Positions 14,750-26,005 of a DNA stretch of 64,000 nt are shown here, one piece after another (positions within the stretch are counted from its first letter, which is position 1; each line of letters begins with the position of its first letter). Source of the DNA: a virus; the IMG/VR virus record IMGVR_UViG_3300046167_000744, positions 1 through 64,000 of that record. One strand, 5' to 3'. The notes under the pieces are model-generated. The model did no database searches, was not told where the DNA came from, and saw only the letters and a list, made by a program, of their open reading frames with translations. Position numbers and translations under genes: made by a program.

Positions 14750-16421
14750 TGTAGATATTAAAAAACTAATGCTGACGAAGGAAGGTAGGAGGCTGTTATC
14801 TATTCACAGCCCTATGTTCTTCGCCACCTATTATCTAGGTTATGATTATGCGAAGCATCAAGATGATTGGCTAAACGAGTGTGAGATACATACCAAAGAC
14901 GCTAAAGCTAAGAACGCTAAGAAGAAGATGTTGCTCCTGGCCCCTCGTGACCACGGTAAATCATTCTTAAGTATAGCGTATACCGTTCGTCGCCTATGTA
15001 TAGATCGTAACGCAAAGATCTTATGGATTAGTGCGAGTTCAGGCCAGGCCGAGAAGCGTGTCCGTATGGTTAAGCAGTTTCTCAATGATCCCAAGATTAT
15101 AGCGGATTGGGCAAGTGACGATCTACCTCCATTCAAGGATGCTGAAACTAAGTGGGTATCAACTCAGATCTATATCGTGCGACCTGATGAGAGTGTTGAT
15201 CCTTCAGTAGAAGCTACTGGCTGTGGTGGATCTATAACAGGCGGTCACGTTGATGTTATCATCATGGACGACCTTGAAGATGATAAGACCGTATATTCCT
15301 CATCAGTGCGAGAGAAGACTCGTGACTGGTTAAGAGGCACGGTTCAGCCTATGCTTAATCGTAACGGCTTTATGTTGGTGGTAGGCACTCGCAAACACTT
15401 TGATGATGTATACGCTCATATGATTAAGGACCCTACGTTCATAGTGATGAATGATCCAGCTATATCGCAGATGCCTGAGAGTTACACTTTTGATATGGCG
15501 ATGGATCGAGATGGTAGAGATATCATTCAGAATGTTGTGGTTAACGGACCCTCCAAAGTCTTATGGCCTCAAGAGCGCCCTATCGAGTATCTACTCAAAG
15601 AGAAACAGGCTGTAGGCGGTCTACTCTTCGCTCGTGAGTTTATGAACCAGGTTCAGTCTGATGATGCCGCAGCCTTCAAGTGGGAATGGCTCGATAAGGC
15701 TAAAGAGCGAGGTCAACATCTAGCTCTAGGTGAGCTGCCTCCCTTCGATGAACTCCAAGTGGTTCAAGGCTGGGACCTTGCACTTATCACTGACGCTAAG
15801 AAAGCTGAAGACCAGGACGGTGACTACACCGTAGGGACGACCTGGGGCAAGGATCAGGATGGGAATAGGTATTTATTATCAATGGTTAGGTTCAGAGGTG
15901 TATCCCCTAATGAGCTGCAGCGTAGAGTGGTGCAAGAGTATGAGCGGTTTAAACAGTTCGTCACTTGCGTGATGATAGAGAAGAATGCTTTTGGTCAACT
16001 CCATCTACTTGAACTACAGAAGAAGACTGATCTACCCTTGAAGCAACACCTCACTACCGCTGGAGCTAAGTCTTCACCCTGGACAGGGGTTCCTGCCTTA
16101 TCCGCCTTATTTGAGAATGGTAAGATTACACTGCCTTACGCAGATCAGGAGAGTAAAGATATTGTAGACGTGTTATGCCAGGAGCTTTATGGGCTAGGTA
16201 AAGAGAAACACGATGACACTGCTATGAGCTTATGGATAGCTGAAACGGCTATGCGTGATGCGTCTTTCCAATATGCGGTAAGTTTCGGAGATGATATAGA
16301 GTATGATATGTTTGGCAATCTGACTAGCCCTGGCCAAGATGAGGGAAGCTACAATGAAGCGGCTGACCGTAAACACCTATCAGGCCTCTGGAGTAACTTT
16401 GATTGGTATAAAGAACATTAA
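14742..16421 (+). CDS. terL: Large terminase subunit (packaging ATPase/nuclease)
   Basis: 559 aa. ATPase domain: Walker A APRDHGKS near residue 70 and Walker B VIIMDDLED near residue 176, with the motif III-like LVVGTRKHFDDVY. RNase H-like nuclease domain: catalytic Asp in VQGWDLA near residue 345 and a C-terminal HDDTAMSLW. The length is normal for the family. It drives ATP-dependent DNA packaging into proheads and cuts the concatemer, working with the upstream HTH protein and the portal at 27979. Confidence 0.95.
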   Translation: MSNVDIKKLMLTKEGRRLLSIHSPMFFATYYLGYDYAKHQDDWLNECEIHTKDAKAKNAKKKMLLLAPRDHGKSFLSIAYTVRRLCIDRNAKILWISASSGQAEKRVRMVKQFLNDPKIIADWASDDLPPFKDAETKWVSTQIYIVRPDESVDPSVEATGCGGSITGGHVDVIIMDDLEDDKTVYSSSVREKTRDWLRGTVQPMLNRNGFMLVVGTRKHFDDVYAHMIKDPTFIVMNDPAISQMPESYTFDMAMDRDGRDIIQNVVVNGPSKVLWPQERPIEYLLKEKQAVGGLLFAREFMNQVQSDDAAAFKWEWLDKAKERGQHLALGELPPFDELQVVQGWDLALITDAKKAEDQDGDYTVGTTWGKDQDGNRYLLSMVRFRGVSPNELQRRVVQEYERFKQFVTCVMIEKNAFGQLHLLELQKKTDLPLKQHLTTAGAKSSPWTGVPALSALFENGKITLPYADQESKDIVDVLCQELYGLGKEKHDDTAMSLWIAETAMRDASFQYAVSFGDDIEYDMFGNLTSPGQDEGSYNEAADRKHLSGLWSNFDWYKEH

Positions 16422-16444
16422 GGTGAAGTATAGGGCTGTTGATG

Positions 16445-16473
16445 TTATCATATACCCACTCAACACTTATAAT
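16445..16473 (+). promoter_or_regulatory. Sigma70-like promoter for the fibre genes
   Basis: TTATCA (16445-16450), 17-bp spacer, TATAAT (16468-16473), a consensus -10, placed 12 bases before the ATG at 16486. Confidence 0.6.
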
Positions 16474-16485
16474 TAGGAGTTCATC

Positions 16486-16812
16486 ATGGCAGATCATAAA
16501 ACCGTAGTTGTGGAGTCTGGCGGCGACACAGTATTCTTAACTAAAGCCAATCTAGGCTTCTCACCAGCTGATACGCACCGTAACTTCCAAATCTCGGTTC
16601 ATAACTTAGATGGTGGAACTTATACAGTGTCCTACTATCCCGTAAACTGCAGCCACTTGATTGAGTTTCAAGATAATGCGCCTGAGTCTGCAGCGGTAGT
16701 AGCCTCTCAAACTATCGACTTCCTATACTCAGGCTTGGTTATATCTTTCAATAACCTGGGTGCAGGAGCTGCCCCGAAGGTCCATGCAACATTCTGGCCT
16801 CGTGGTCTATAA
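16486..16812 (+). CDS. Hypothetical small structural protein (108 aa)
   Basis: Starts after TTAGGAG. The sequence is beta-rich with aromatic edges (FQISVHNLDGGTYTVSYYPV and TIDFLYSGLVISF). It lies between its own promoter and the first long fibre gene, so it is probably a small virion or fibre-associated protein. No family is recognised. Confidence 0.6.
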   Translation: MADHKTVVVESGGDTVFLTKANLGFSPADTHRNFQISVHNLDGGTYTVSYYPVNCSHLIEFQDNAPESAAVVASQTIDFLYSGLVISFNNLGAGAAPKVHATFWPRGL

Positions 16813-16823
16813 GGAGTTAAACT

Positions 16824-19800
16824 ATGGCTATTTTATCAGGTGATGACGCAACCACCAAGGAGCCAGGACTCGTCAGACTTGCTAGGGTCGATGAGACTTT
16901 AGCAGGTGTAAGTGAGTCCATTGCTACCACGCCTCTAGGTGTGGCTTCCTATGTTGCCCAACTTATAGGAGCGGCCCCTGCTGCCCTTAACACTTTACAA
17001 GAGCTAGCTGAAGCTATCCAGGGTGACGACGACTTCTACGTCCGTGTCCAAACCCTAGAGGCTACAGCTACATCACACGGCACACGCCTCACCTCTGCTG
17101 AAGGTGATATCGCAGTATTGCAAGCGGATCTCAATACCGCCGAGTCTAGCATCTCGACTTTACAGTCGGGCGTTAGCGGTAACGATACTGATATCGCTGG
17201 CATCCTAACCAGGTTGACCGCAGCCGAAGGTGATATTGACGACCTGGAAGCACATACCCATATTGATGGTGGGGGATCTAGCACAGCGCTCCAAGATGAG
17301 GTCGATGATATAGAGGCTGGTGTAGGGCTTGCAACTGACGGATCATACGCTTCACGCAGCGGCTCTAACTATATCGACTCAGCCTCATCTATCGCAGGTG
17401 AGATCGGTCTACTCGATACGCAGGTTAAGAGTAACGCAGATGCTATCTCTTCACTTCAATCAGGTGGCTCAGGTAGCTCCGCTAACCAAGACGAAGTTGA
17501 TGATATTGAATCATCAGTCGGGTTAGATGCTGACGGTAACTATGTATCCAGGTCTGGAACTAACTACCTCGATAGCGCCTCATCCATTGTAGGTGAGATC
17601 GGACTACTCGACGCTCAAGCTAAGATTAGCGCTGACGCTATAGCGAGTAACGATAGTGATATCGCATCTATACAGAGCGACGTGAGCGCAGCTCAATCAG
17701 ATATCTCAACGAACGCATCAGGTATAAGCAGTAATAGCTCTGCTATTTCTACACTTAACTCACTAGCTGATTCTCATGAGGCATCTATCGGACTCAGTTC
17801 TGCAGGGGCCTACGTCACGAGATCAGGTAGTAACTACCTCGACAGTGCATCTAGTATTGTAGGTGAGATCAGCGCTCTCGATACGCAGGTTAAGGCCAAT
17901 GCGGATTCAGCAGCAGCTAACTCTAGCGCAATCTCTTCTAACGATAGCGATATCGCTGGCATCCTAACCAGGCTGACAACAGCCGAAGGTGAGATTGACG
18001 CTCTAGAGATTGAAGCTCATGATGATACCCAAGTAGAACTCGACGCTACTCAAGCTGGAGCTGGACTCGATGCTGATGGAGGCTATACCGCCGATGCAAC
18101 TAGTAACTACTTAACCTCTGCCTCTTCACTGAAGGACGCAGACGATAAGCTAGATGCTCAGATCAAGAGTAATGCGGATAGTATCACTAGCCTTCAAAGC
18201 TCGGTATCATCTACTCAAAGCGATTTGGATACAGCTGAAAGTGCGATCACTAGTTTACAAAGCGATGTAGCTGGTAACGATAGCGATATCAGTGGCTTAG
18301 CGGCACGTATGTCAACGGCTGAAGGTGATATCACCCAGCTTGAGACTGACGTTGCAGGTAACGATAGTGATATAGCGACCAACTTGGCAGCTATACAGAG
18401 TAACGATAGTGATATCACGGCGTTGCAGGGGCGCATGTCAACAGCTGAGTCTGATATAGACACAGTAGAGTTGAGCGTTGCAGGTAAAGCTGATGGTAGC
18501 CTGGTGGATACCATTGAGGCATCTATCGGTATTAGTGCGGATGGGACCTTCTCAGCTAACTCCAGCTCTAACTACTTAGGATCTGCATCTAGTGTCCGTG
18601 GTGAGATCAACGCACTCGACACTCAAGCGAAGGCTAATGCTGACTCTATTGATGCAAACGATACGGATATCCTCGCCATACTGACCACGGTCTCAGGGCA
18701 TTCTACTTCAATCGCAGCTAACAGTAGTGCGATCAGCTCTAACGATTCAGATATCGCTACCAACGTAGCTTCCATCTCGACTCTACAGAGTGAAGTAGAT
18801 GCAGCTCAAGTCGGTGCTGGATTAGATTCTGATGGAGGCTATACAGCTGACTCATCTAGCAACTACCTCACGGCAGCCTCTTCACTGAAGGATGCTGACG
18901 ATAAGCTAGACGCTCAGATCAAGAGCCTATCTGATGATATAGACGCTATCACTTCAGGCACTAGCGGATCAGCTTCACTAGCTACCATCCAGGCCGAGGT
19001 CAATGCGACTCAGGCAGGTGCAGGTCTTGATCCCGACGGCGACTATACAGCTGACTCATCTAGTAACTACTTAGCATCAGCTACCTCCTTGCTCGATGCA
19101 GACGATAAGCTAGACGCTCAGATCAAGGTCAACGCAGACGCAATCGCTTCTAACGACTCAGATATCTCAGCTCTTCAAAGCTCTGTATCAGGTAATGATA
19201 GTGATATCAGTAGTTTACAAAGTTCTGTAGCGAGTAACTCTAGTGCGGTCTCCTCTAACGATAGTGATATCGCTAACCTCCAGGCGCTCGCCAATACGCA
19301 CGAAGCCTCTATAGGTCTAGAGGCTGACGGTTCCTTAGCTGCGTTTACGAACAAGCCTATCATCGCATCTGATACATCTATCAGAGCAGCGGTCGAAGGC
19401 ATTGTAGATTATGTAGGTGAAGCATCTATTTCAGGGACGCTATCGGCCAACCTGGTAACTGCTCAAGCAAGCATCAGCACTAACGCAACTAACATCAGTG
19501 GTAACGACTCAGATATCTCAGCGCTCCAAGCGTCAATGTCTGCAGCCGAGTCTGATATTGATGATCTTGAGACCTTAACAGTCTCTCACACATCAAGCAT
19601 CGCATCGAATGCGGCTAACATCGCATCAAACGATACTGATATAGCGGCTAACCTAGCGTCAATACAGAGTAACGACACTGATATAGCTTCTAACCTAGCG
19701 GCGATCCAGGGTAACGATAGCGATATTGCTGGACTATTGACCCGTATGAATACTGCAGAGTCAAACATAGGCTCTAATGATACGGATATATCTAACATCA

Positions 19801-20822
19801 ATACCAGCGTAGCTACTGCTGAGTCGGATATAGATGATCTTGAGACGCTGACAGCCTCTCATACATCTAGCCTCGCCTCTAACGCTAGTAGCATATCGAG
19901 TCTCTCATCTACGCAGAGTAGTCACGCTTCCACGCTCACGAGCTTGCAGAATCAGATCGACGGGAATGATAGCGATATCAGCACCAACGCAAGTAGCATC
20001 TCTTCTAATGCGAGTAACATCAGTTCAAACGATACTGATATAACTAACTTGCAATCAGAGCTAGACGCTACTCAAAGCGGAGCTGGTCTTTCTGCAGCTG
20101 GGGCCTATCAAGCTGATAGCGGAGCTAACTACATCGCTAGTGCGACTAGCCTTGCTGATGCTGATGATAAACTCGATGCTGCTATTGCAGCTAGAGCTTC
20201 AGCTATCACTGGCTTAGACACTCGACTCTCAGCTGCTGAGTCTACAGTATCAGGTCACACTTCAACCTTATCGTCTCAAGCCTCTAGTATCAGCACCATT
20301 GAGAGTGATCTTAATACAGCTGAGAGCGCTATCGCTACACTAGAGAGCGAAATGGATGCTGTCGAATCTACTAATGTATCGCAGGCATCTACCCTCACTT
20401 CGCATGGCAGCCGTTTAACGTCCTTAGAGTCTAACGACAGCACTCAAGACAGCAGCATTACTAGCCTTGGATCTCGTGTAACCACACTTGAAAACACCAC
20501 TGGTAGTAATACAGCGATCACAGCACTTCAAGGTAGAATGACTACCGCCGAAGGTGATATAGATGATCTTGAGACTCTAACCGCCTCTCACACTACCGAT
20601 ATAGCTATTGCTAATGCACGGCAAGGTGGTATTTGGCATCAGGACACTAATACGGTAGTATACAAATCCAGTGGCTTCACCGTCCGACAATCTTATGGTG
20701 CCTGGGGGTATGAACCGTCTACGAATGATTTCGTATTCATCGCACCCGAAGGCGGCCCTGGTGATCGTCACTGGAATTACGAAGGATCAACTGGTTCAAT
20801 CATTTTCACAGGAGTATCATAA
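16824..20822 (+). CDS. Long tail fibre protein with coiled-coil repeats
   Basis: 1332 aa with AAGGAG before the ATG. The N-terminus has a widespread tail-fibre attachment signature (GAAPAALNTLQELAEAI, residues about 52-68). Most of the rest is degenerate heptad-type repeats, SNDSDIAS/TLQS/TAEGDIDDLE, alternating with a GLDADGGYTADSSSNYL-like module seen about eight times. Together they should form a long trimeric fibre shaft. The last 90 residues are non-repetitive (GGIWHQDTNTVVYKSSGFTV...) and probably form the tip or a joint to the next fibre protein. Its stop overlaps the next ATG (TAATG). Ser/Asp-rich composition and direct repeats make it recombination-prone. Confidence 0.85.
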   Translation: MAILSGDDATTKEPGLVRLARVDETLAGVSESIATTPLGVASYVAQLIGAAPAALNTLQELAEAIQGDDDFYVRVQTLEATATSHGTRLTSAEGDIAVLQADLNTAESSISTLQSGVSGNDTDIAGILTRLTAAEGDIDDLEAHTHIDGGGSSTALQDEVDDIEAGVGLATDGSYASRSGSNYIDSASSIAGEIGLLDTQVKSNADAISSLQSGGSGSSANQDEVDDIESSVGLDADGNYVSRSGTNYLDSASSIVGEIGLLDAQAKISADAIASNDSDIASIQSDVSAAQSDISTNASGISSNSSAISTLNSLADSHEASIGLSSAGAYVTRSGSNYLDSASSIVGEISALDTQVKANADSAAANSSAISSNDSDIAGILTRLTTAEGEIDALEIEAHDDTQVELDATQAGAGLDADGGYTADATSNYLTSASSLKDADDKLDAQIKSNADSITSLQSSVSSTQSDLDTAESAITSLQSDVAGNDSDISGLAARMSTAEGDITQLETDVAGNDSDIATNLAAIQSNDSDITALQGRMSTAESDIDTVELSVAGKADGSLVDTIEASIGISADGTFSANSSSNYLGSASSVRGEINALDTQAKANADSIDANDTDILAILTTVSGHSTSIAANSSAISSNDSDIATNVASISTLQSEVDAAQVGAGLDSDGGYTADSSSNYLTAASSLKDADDKLDAQIKSLSDDIDAITSGTSGSASLATIQAEVNATQAGAGLDPDGDYTADSSSNYLASATSLLDADDKLDAQIKVNADAIASNDSDISALQSSVSGNDSDISSLQSSVASNSSAVSSNDSDIANLQALANTHEASIGLEADGSLAAFTNKPIIASDTSIRAAVEGIVDYVGEASISGTLSANLVTAQASISTNATNISGNDSDISALQASMSAAESDIDDLETLTVSHTSSIASNAANIASNDTDIAANLASIQSNDTDIASNLAAIQGNDSDIAGLLTRMNTAESNIGSNDTDISNINTSVATAESDIDDLETLTASHTSSLASNASSISSLSSTQSSHASTLTSLQNQIDGNDSDISTNASSISSNASNISSNDTDITNLQSELDATQSGAGLSAAGAYQADSGANYIASATSLADADDKLDAAIAARASAITGLDTRLSAAESTVSGHTSTLSSQASSISTIESDLNTAESAIATLESEMDAVESTNVSQASTLTSHGSRLTSLESNDSTQDSSITSLGSRVTTLENTTGSNTAITALQGRMTTAEGDIDDLETLTASHTTDIAIANARQGGIWHQDTNTVVYKSSGFTVRQSYGAWGYEPSTNDFVFIAPEGGPGDRHWNYEGSTGSIIFTGVS

Positions 20823-23800
20823 TGGCTTCAGTCAGACCCGAATCCAATAACACCCACACTCTAGGAACGTCTACTTATAAGTGGGCCACCCTACATAGTG
20901 TGGATGTTCAGGCCGCTACCATCACAACATCAGGCGATGTTGAAATCGGTGGCAATCTTACCGTCAGCGGAACTCAAACCGTTCTTGACGTAACCACCGT
21001 AAGTGTTGAAGATCCATTGCTTCAGCTCGCTAAATCCAACTCAGCTGACAGCGTTGATATCGGCTTCTATGGTCAAATCGTTGACGGGTCTACTACTGAG
21101 TATGTTGGACTCTACCGAGATGCTAGTGATGGTAAGTTTAAGTTATTTGAGAGCGCTTCAGCAGCACCTACCTCTACCGTAAGCGGTGGATCTACCGCCA
21201 CTCTCGTGGCTAACGTAGAAGGTGCCGTCACTGGTAACGCCGACACTGCAACCTCTGCAGCAGCTCTTACAACTGCACGAACTCTCAGCATCAGCGGCGA
21301 CGCATCAGGCTCTGTATCCTTCGATGGATCAGCTGATGCAGATATCGCTATCACTGTAGGTTCTGGAGCTATTGAAAACTCAATGCTCGACAATAGCTCA
21401 ATCACCTTTACCGACGGATCTAACTCAGAGGCTCTTGCACTCGGTGCGACTCTTGAGATCGGCGGAACCTCTGGTGAAGTTGAAGTAGCCTACTCATCGG
21501 CAGCTAATAAGTTTACCGTAGGGCTTCCTGACGATGTTAATATCGCAGGCGACCTCGTAGTATCTGGTATTATCTCAGGAACCGTTCAAGCTAACTCAAG
21601 CACAGCTACTAAGTTAGCTACTGCCCGTAACATCGCACTTGGTGGTGATCTTGCAGGCTCTGCTAGTTTTGATGGGTCTGCTGACGTGAGCATCACGGCT
21701 ACCATCCAGGCAGGTAGTGTCGATAACGCTATGCTCGCTAACGATGGAATTAGCCTCAAGCTAGCTGGTGTTGCTCAAGAAGATATTAACCTCGGTGATG
21801 ATCTTAACTTCGCAGGGCACTAGCAACGAAGTAGAGATCGCCTATGATGCATCTACTAACTCACTTACTTTCGGACTACCTAGTAGCATTACTGCTGCGC
21901 TCGTAGGGAATGCTTCAACAGCATCCGCTTGGGCTAACGCTAGAACAATCTCACTTGGTGGGGATCTTGGCGGATCAGTAAGCATTGACGGATCAGCAGA
22001 TGCGACTCTCACTGCGACTATCCAAGCTGGCTCTGTAGAAAACTCAATGCTGGACAACAGCAGCCTCACTGTTAGCGATGGATCTAATACATCAGCGGTC
22101 GCTCTTGGTGGCACGTTAACTATCGCTGGAACTGCAAATGAGGTTGCGGTAGCTCACTCTTCAGGCGTGACTACCATCGGCCTTCCAAGTAGCATCAGTG
22201 GTCTTACTGCTGTATCTGCTGACGATTTTGTAGGCGACCTCACGGGTAAGGCTGATACAGCTGACGCTCTTGCGACTGCACGGACCCTAAGTATCTCTGG
22301 TGATGCTACAGGATCTGCTAGCTTCGATGGATCTGCAAACGCAGCTATCGCCCTAACCATTGCGGCTGGAGCGGTAGATAACGCTATGCTCGCAAATGAT
22401 GGGATCGGCCTTAAGCTCGCAGGCGTAGCTCAAGAAGACATCAATCTTGGTGATGATCTTAACTTCGCTGGAACAGCTAGTGAAGTCGATATCGCATACG
22501 CATCAGGTAGTAACACGCTTACATTCAGCCTCCCTTCAACTATCAACGCAGCGACTACCGCAAACGCAGCTACATCATCAGCATGGGCCAGCGCTCGCAC
22601 CGTATCTCTCGGTGGTGACCTCGGTGGATCAGTAAGTATTGATGGATCAGCGGATGCGACTCTCAACGCTACTATTCAAAGCAGCTCTGTAGAAAACAGT
22701 ATGCTCGCTAACTCAGGGATCACCATCCAGGACGACAACGCTCAAGCAGCCTCAGTCGCTCTCGGTGGATCTCTTCGATTCAGTGAGGTAGCTAACGAGA
22801 CTACAGTCAACTTCGATTCGTCTGCTGGCTCTATCACTATCGGACTTCCTGATAACATTACAGCTGACGTAACAGGTAATGCTGACTCTGCATCGGCTCT
22901 TGAGACTGCACGAACCATCGCACTTAGCGGTGACGTAACAGGCACAGGCTCTTTCGATGGATCAGCTAACCTCACAATAGCAACTACTTTAGCAGGTGGC
23001 ACGGCGCTCACCTTCGCTGACGGTGACTCAAACTCTGAAGCTCTAGCTTTGGGATCGACTATCACCTTTGAAGGCACTAGTAATGAAGTTGATGTTGCGT
23101 ATGGAGCAGGCTCCAATACATTCACTATTGGACTACCTGATACTATCGCTGCGGAACTCACAGGTAATGCATCTACTGCAACTGCCCTGGCTACAGCTCG
23201 CACCATTGCTCTTAGTGGCGATGTTACAGGTTCGGGTTCGTTTGATGGTAGTGGCAACCTCACCATCGCTTCTACTTTGGCTGGTGGCACTGCTCTTACC
23301 TTTACTGATGGATCTAACTCAGAGGCTCTGGCTCTCGGTTCGACTCTTGAAGTCGGAGGCACCGCTAACGAGGTAGAGGTCGCATACAGCACAGCGGCTA
23401 ATAAGTTTACAGTTGGTCTTCCTGATGATGTAAACATCGCAGGTGATCTCGTAGTCTCTGGAACTATTTCAGGAACCGTAGCGGCTAACTCAAGCACTGC
23501 TACTAAACTAGCTACAGCTCGCACCATCTCACTCGCTGGTGACCTTGGAGGCTCAGTGAGCTTCGATGGATCAGCTGATGTTAGCCTCACTAGCACGATC
23601 CAGGCAGGTAGCGTTGATAACTCAATGCTAGCTAATGATCATATCGGCCTTAAGCTCGGTGGTGTAGCTCAAGAGGATATCGCACTCGGTGATGATCTCG
23701 ACTTTGTTGCAGGTCAGGACCTAGACGTAGCTTATAACGCTAGCACTAACGCTCTTACATTCAGCCTTGAGTCTGAGATTGATAGTGATACTACTGGTAA

Positions 23801-25517
23801 CGCAGCAACCGCTTCCGCACTTGAGACCGCACGAACTCTCAGCATCACTGGTGACGCTACAGGTTCAGCTAGTTTCGATGGGTCAGCTAATGCGGCTATC
23901 GCATTGACCATCGCTGCAGGTGCTGTAGACAACGCCATGTTAGCTAATGATGGAATCAGCTTGAAGCTCGGCGGTGTTGCTCAAGAAGATATCAACCTCG
24001 GTGATGATCTTAACTTTGCAGGGACCGCTAGTGAAGTGGAGATCGCTTATGCTTCTGGAAGTAACACTCTTACTTTCGGACTCCCTGATACTATCGCTGC
24101 AGAGCTTACAGGTAACTCAAGCACTGCTACTAAACTAGCTACAGCTAGAGCTATCTCAGTGAGTGGAGACGCTTCAGGAACCGTTAACTTCGATGGGTCA
24201 GCTGACGCAGATATCGCATTGACTATCGCTTCGGGCGCTGTCGATAACGCTATGCTTGCTAACGATGGATTTAGCCTTCTCGTGGATAGCGTGAGCCAAG
24301 AGGATATCAACCTCGGTGACTCACTCAACTTCATCAGTGGTCAAGATATTGATATCGCTTACAACACTACATCTAACCAACTCAGTATTGCTCTTGAAGG
24401 CACTATTGATAGCGATACTACTGGTAACGCAGCGACTGCTTCAGCATGGGCAAACTCACGCACAATCAGTCTAGGCGGTGACCTTGGAGGCTCAGTTGCT
24501 CTTAACGGATCTGCTGATGCAACTCTCACGGCTACTATCCAGTCTAACTCAGTAGAAAACAGCATGCTGGCTAACAGTGGCGTAACACTAGCAGCTGACT
24601 CAGGTTCAAACGATCCTATAGCTCTTGGTGAGACACTCACTATCTCAGGAACCTCTAACGAGATCGAGACTGCTGCCGCTGGTAGTAATCAGATCACTAT
24701 CGGACTTCCTAATAACGTCACTATCGGTAATAACCTCACCGTAACCAACGACTTAGCGGTATCTTCAGGTGATCTTGAGATTACTGACGGGACACTCTCT
24801 ATCCTCGGTGGTGGAGCTACTATCAACGGAACCGTAGCGATCAACGGAACGCATACCATCAACGGTAGCCTTATCGCTAACTCTGCAACTATGAAGTTTG
24901 AAGACAGCCTCCTTGAGCTAGGTTACACTAACTCAAGCGTTGTCGATCACGGTTTCTTCAGCAAGCATAGCGACGGCGATTACGTCGGTGTAGCTTATGA
25001 TCAGTCAGCTGCTGAGTTTGCGATGTTCAAGACAGGCACCAAGCCTGGAGCGACAGTAGACACTGGTGCTGGTGATTATGAGCTTGCTGATATGCGAGCG
25101 AAGAACATTGCTGCTAACGGTAGCTTGCTCGTGAGCGGTTCCGTTATCAACAACTCTTCAAAGGGTATGTTCGAGAAGCTCAGCTTCGCCTCTGTTACTG
25201 GAGCTAACACCACTCTATCAGGCTCTCAGATGGTCGGTGGTGTGATTCTTCGTGATGCGAGCAACGATGAGACTGATGCAACCGCTACAGCGGCTCAGAT
25301 CGTAGCTGCGATGCCTAGCTCTGCTAGACTTGCAGATATGACTTTCGTGATGCGCTTCATCGTCTCAGGAACTAGCGCTGGATATAGCTTCACAGCTGGA
25401 TCTGGTGTGACTATTGTTGGAGGGTCTTCTTACATGACAGACAAGACTCACTCGTATCTCGTGCGTGTTACTAACGCTACGGGATCTAGTGAAGCGGTCA
25501 CCATGTATAAGCTCTAA
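20822..25517 (+). CDS. Long tail fibre protein with beta repeats, one frameshift
   Basis: About 1565 aa once a single base is removed from the GGG at 21815-21817; as read, the frame breaks after NLGDDLNFAG. Many copies of a roughly 100-residue unit recur, including the ATARTLSISGDASGSVSFDG type, AMLANDGISLKLAGVAQEDI and a TASEVEIAYASGSNTLTFGL strand. Such repeats are typical of phage long tail fibres. The end (VVDHGFFSKHSDGDYVGVAY and a variable-looking C-terminus) likely forms the distal part. The frameshift site is one of many near-identical repeats, so the intact reading is easily inferred. It is coupled to the preceding fibre gene. Confidence 0.82.
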
Positions 25518-25534
25518 GATGATAACCAGGTAGC

Positions 25535-25660
25535 TATGGTGTTATACTACTTAAATCATACAGGCTGGTGGCAGCATTATTGAAGATGCACAGTCAGCCC
25601 TACCGAACTCCGTGTATTGATACTTCGTAGCTGGGGGTGATACTCTTAGTCTTTTAAACC
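25535..25660 (+). other. Intergenic segment with possible structured transcript
   Basis: There are 167 bases between the fibre stop and the next gene. TATACT near 25542 could be a -10 element, though no good -35 is seen. Downstream, GGCTGGTGGCAGC and CAGTCAGCC could pair, and a T-run follows near 25651. No tRNA-like T-arm is present and no ORF is supported. Confidence 0.25.
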
Positions 25661-25684
25661 CACGCTAGATAGTTAGGATTTATT

Positions 25685-26005
25685 ATGGATAAGATTATCG
25701 CCATTGTTACCAGGCATAAGGTGCAGTTGAAATGGACTGTTGTCGGAGTCCTGGCCGTCCTTATCGCCTACTACTCTGTAGAGGCTCTCATGGGCCTCGT
25801 AGCTATTCTATTCGGCAGCCAGGTGCATACGTCGAAGAAACAGCAAGCTGAGCATAGAGAGCGCATTAAAGACGTTGTAGAGCAACAACAGGAAGCTCAA
25901 GAAGATCTAGAGGCTATCCGTAAATCTCAAGTAGAGGCTGTAACTAAAGCAAAAGCTAAGGCAGCCTCAAGAGTTGACGACTTTATTGACGGAGATTGGC
26001 CATGA
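25685..26005 (+). CDS. Membrane protein with coiled-coil tail (spanin-like candidate)
   Basis: 106 aa. There is a short cytoplasmic start, then a hydrophobic region of one long or two short helices (WTVVGVLAVLIAYYSVEALMGLVAILFG), then a charged coiled coil (QQAEHRERIKDVVEQQQEAQEDLEAI) ending DDFIDGDWP. This topology suits an i-spanin or holin-accessory protein. It overlaps the next gene by ATGA. The function is inferred from topology only. Confidence 0.6.
   Translation: MDKIIAIVTRHKVQLKWTVVGVLAVLIAYYSVEALMGLVAILFGSQVHTSKKQQAEHRERIKDVVEQQQEAQEDLEAIRKSQVEAVTKAKAKAASRVDDFIDGDWP

Noticed and set aside
22742-23596. A 284-codon open frame opposite the second fibre gene
   Set aside because: It is a repetitive Ser/Pro/Val-rich shadow of the fibre repeats on the other strand, without a ribosome site.
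16824-25517. Diversity-generating retroelement or invertible fibre cassette
   Set aside because: No reverse transcriptase, template repeat or invertase gene is seen; the repeats are in-frame shaft units.
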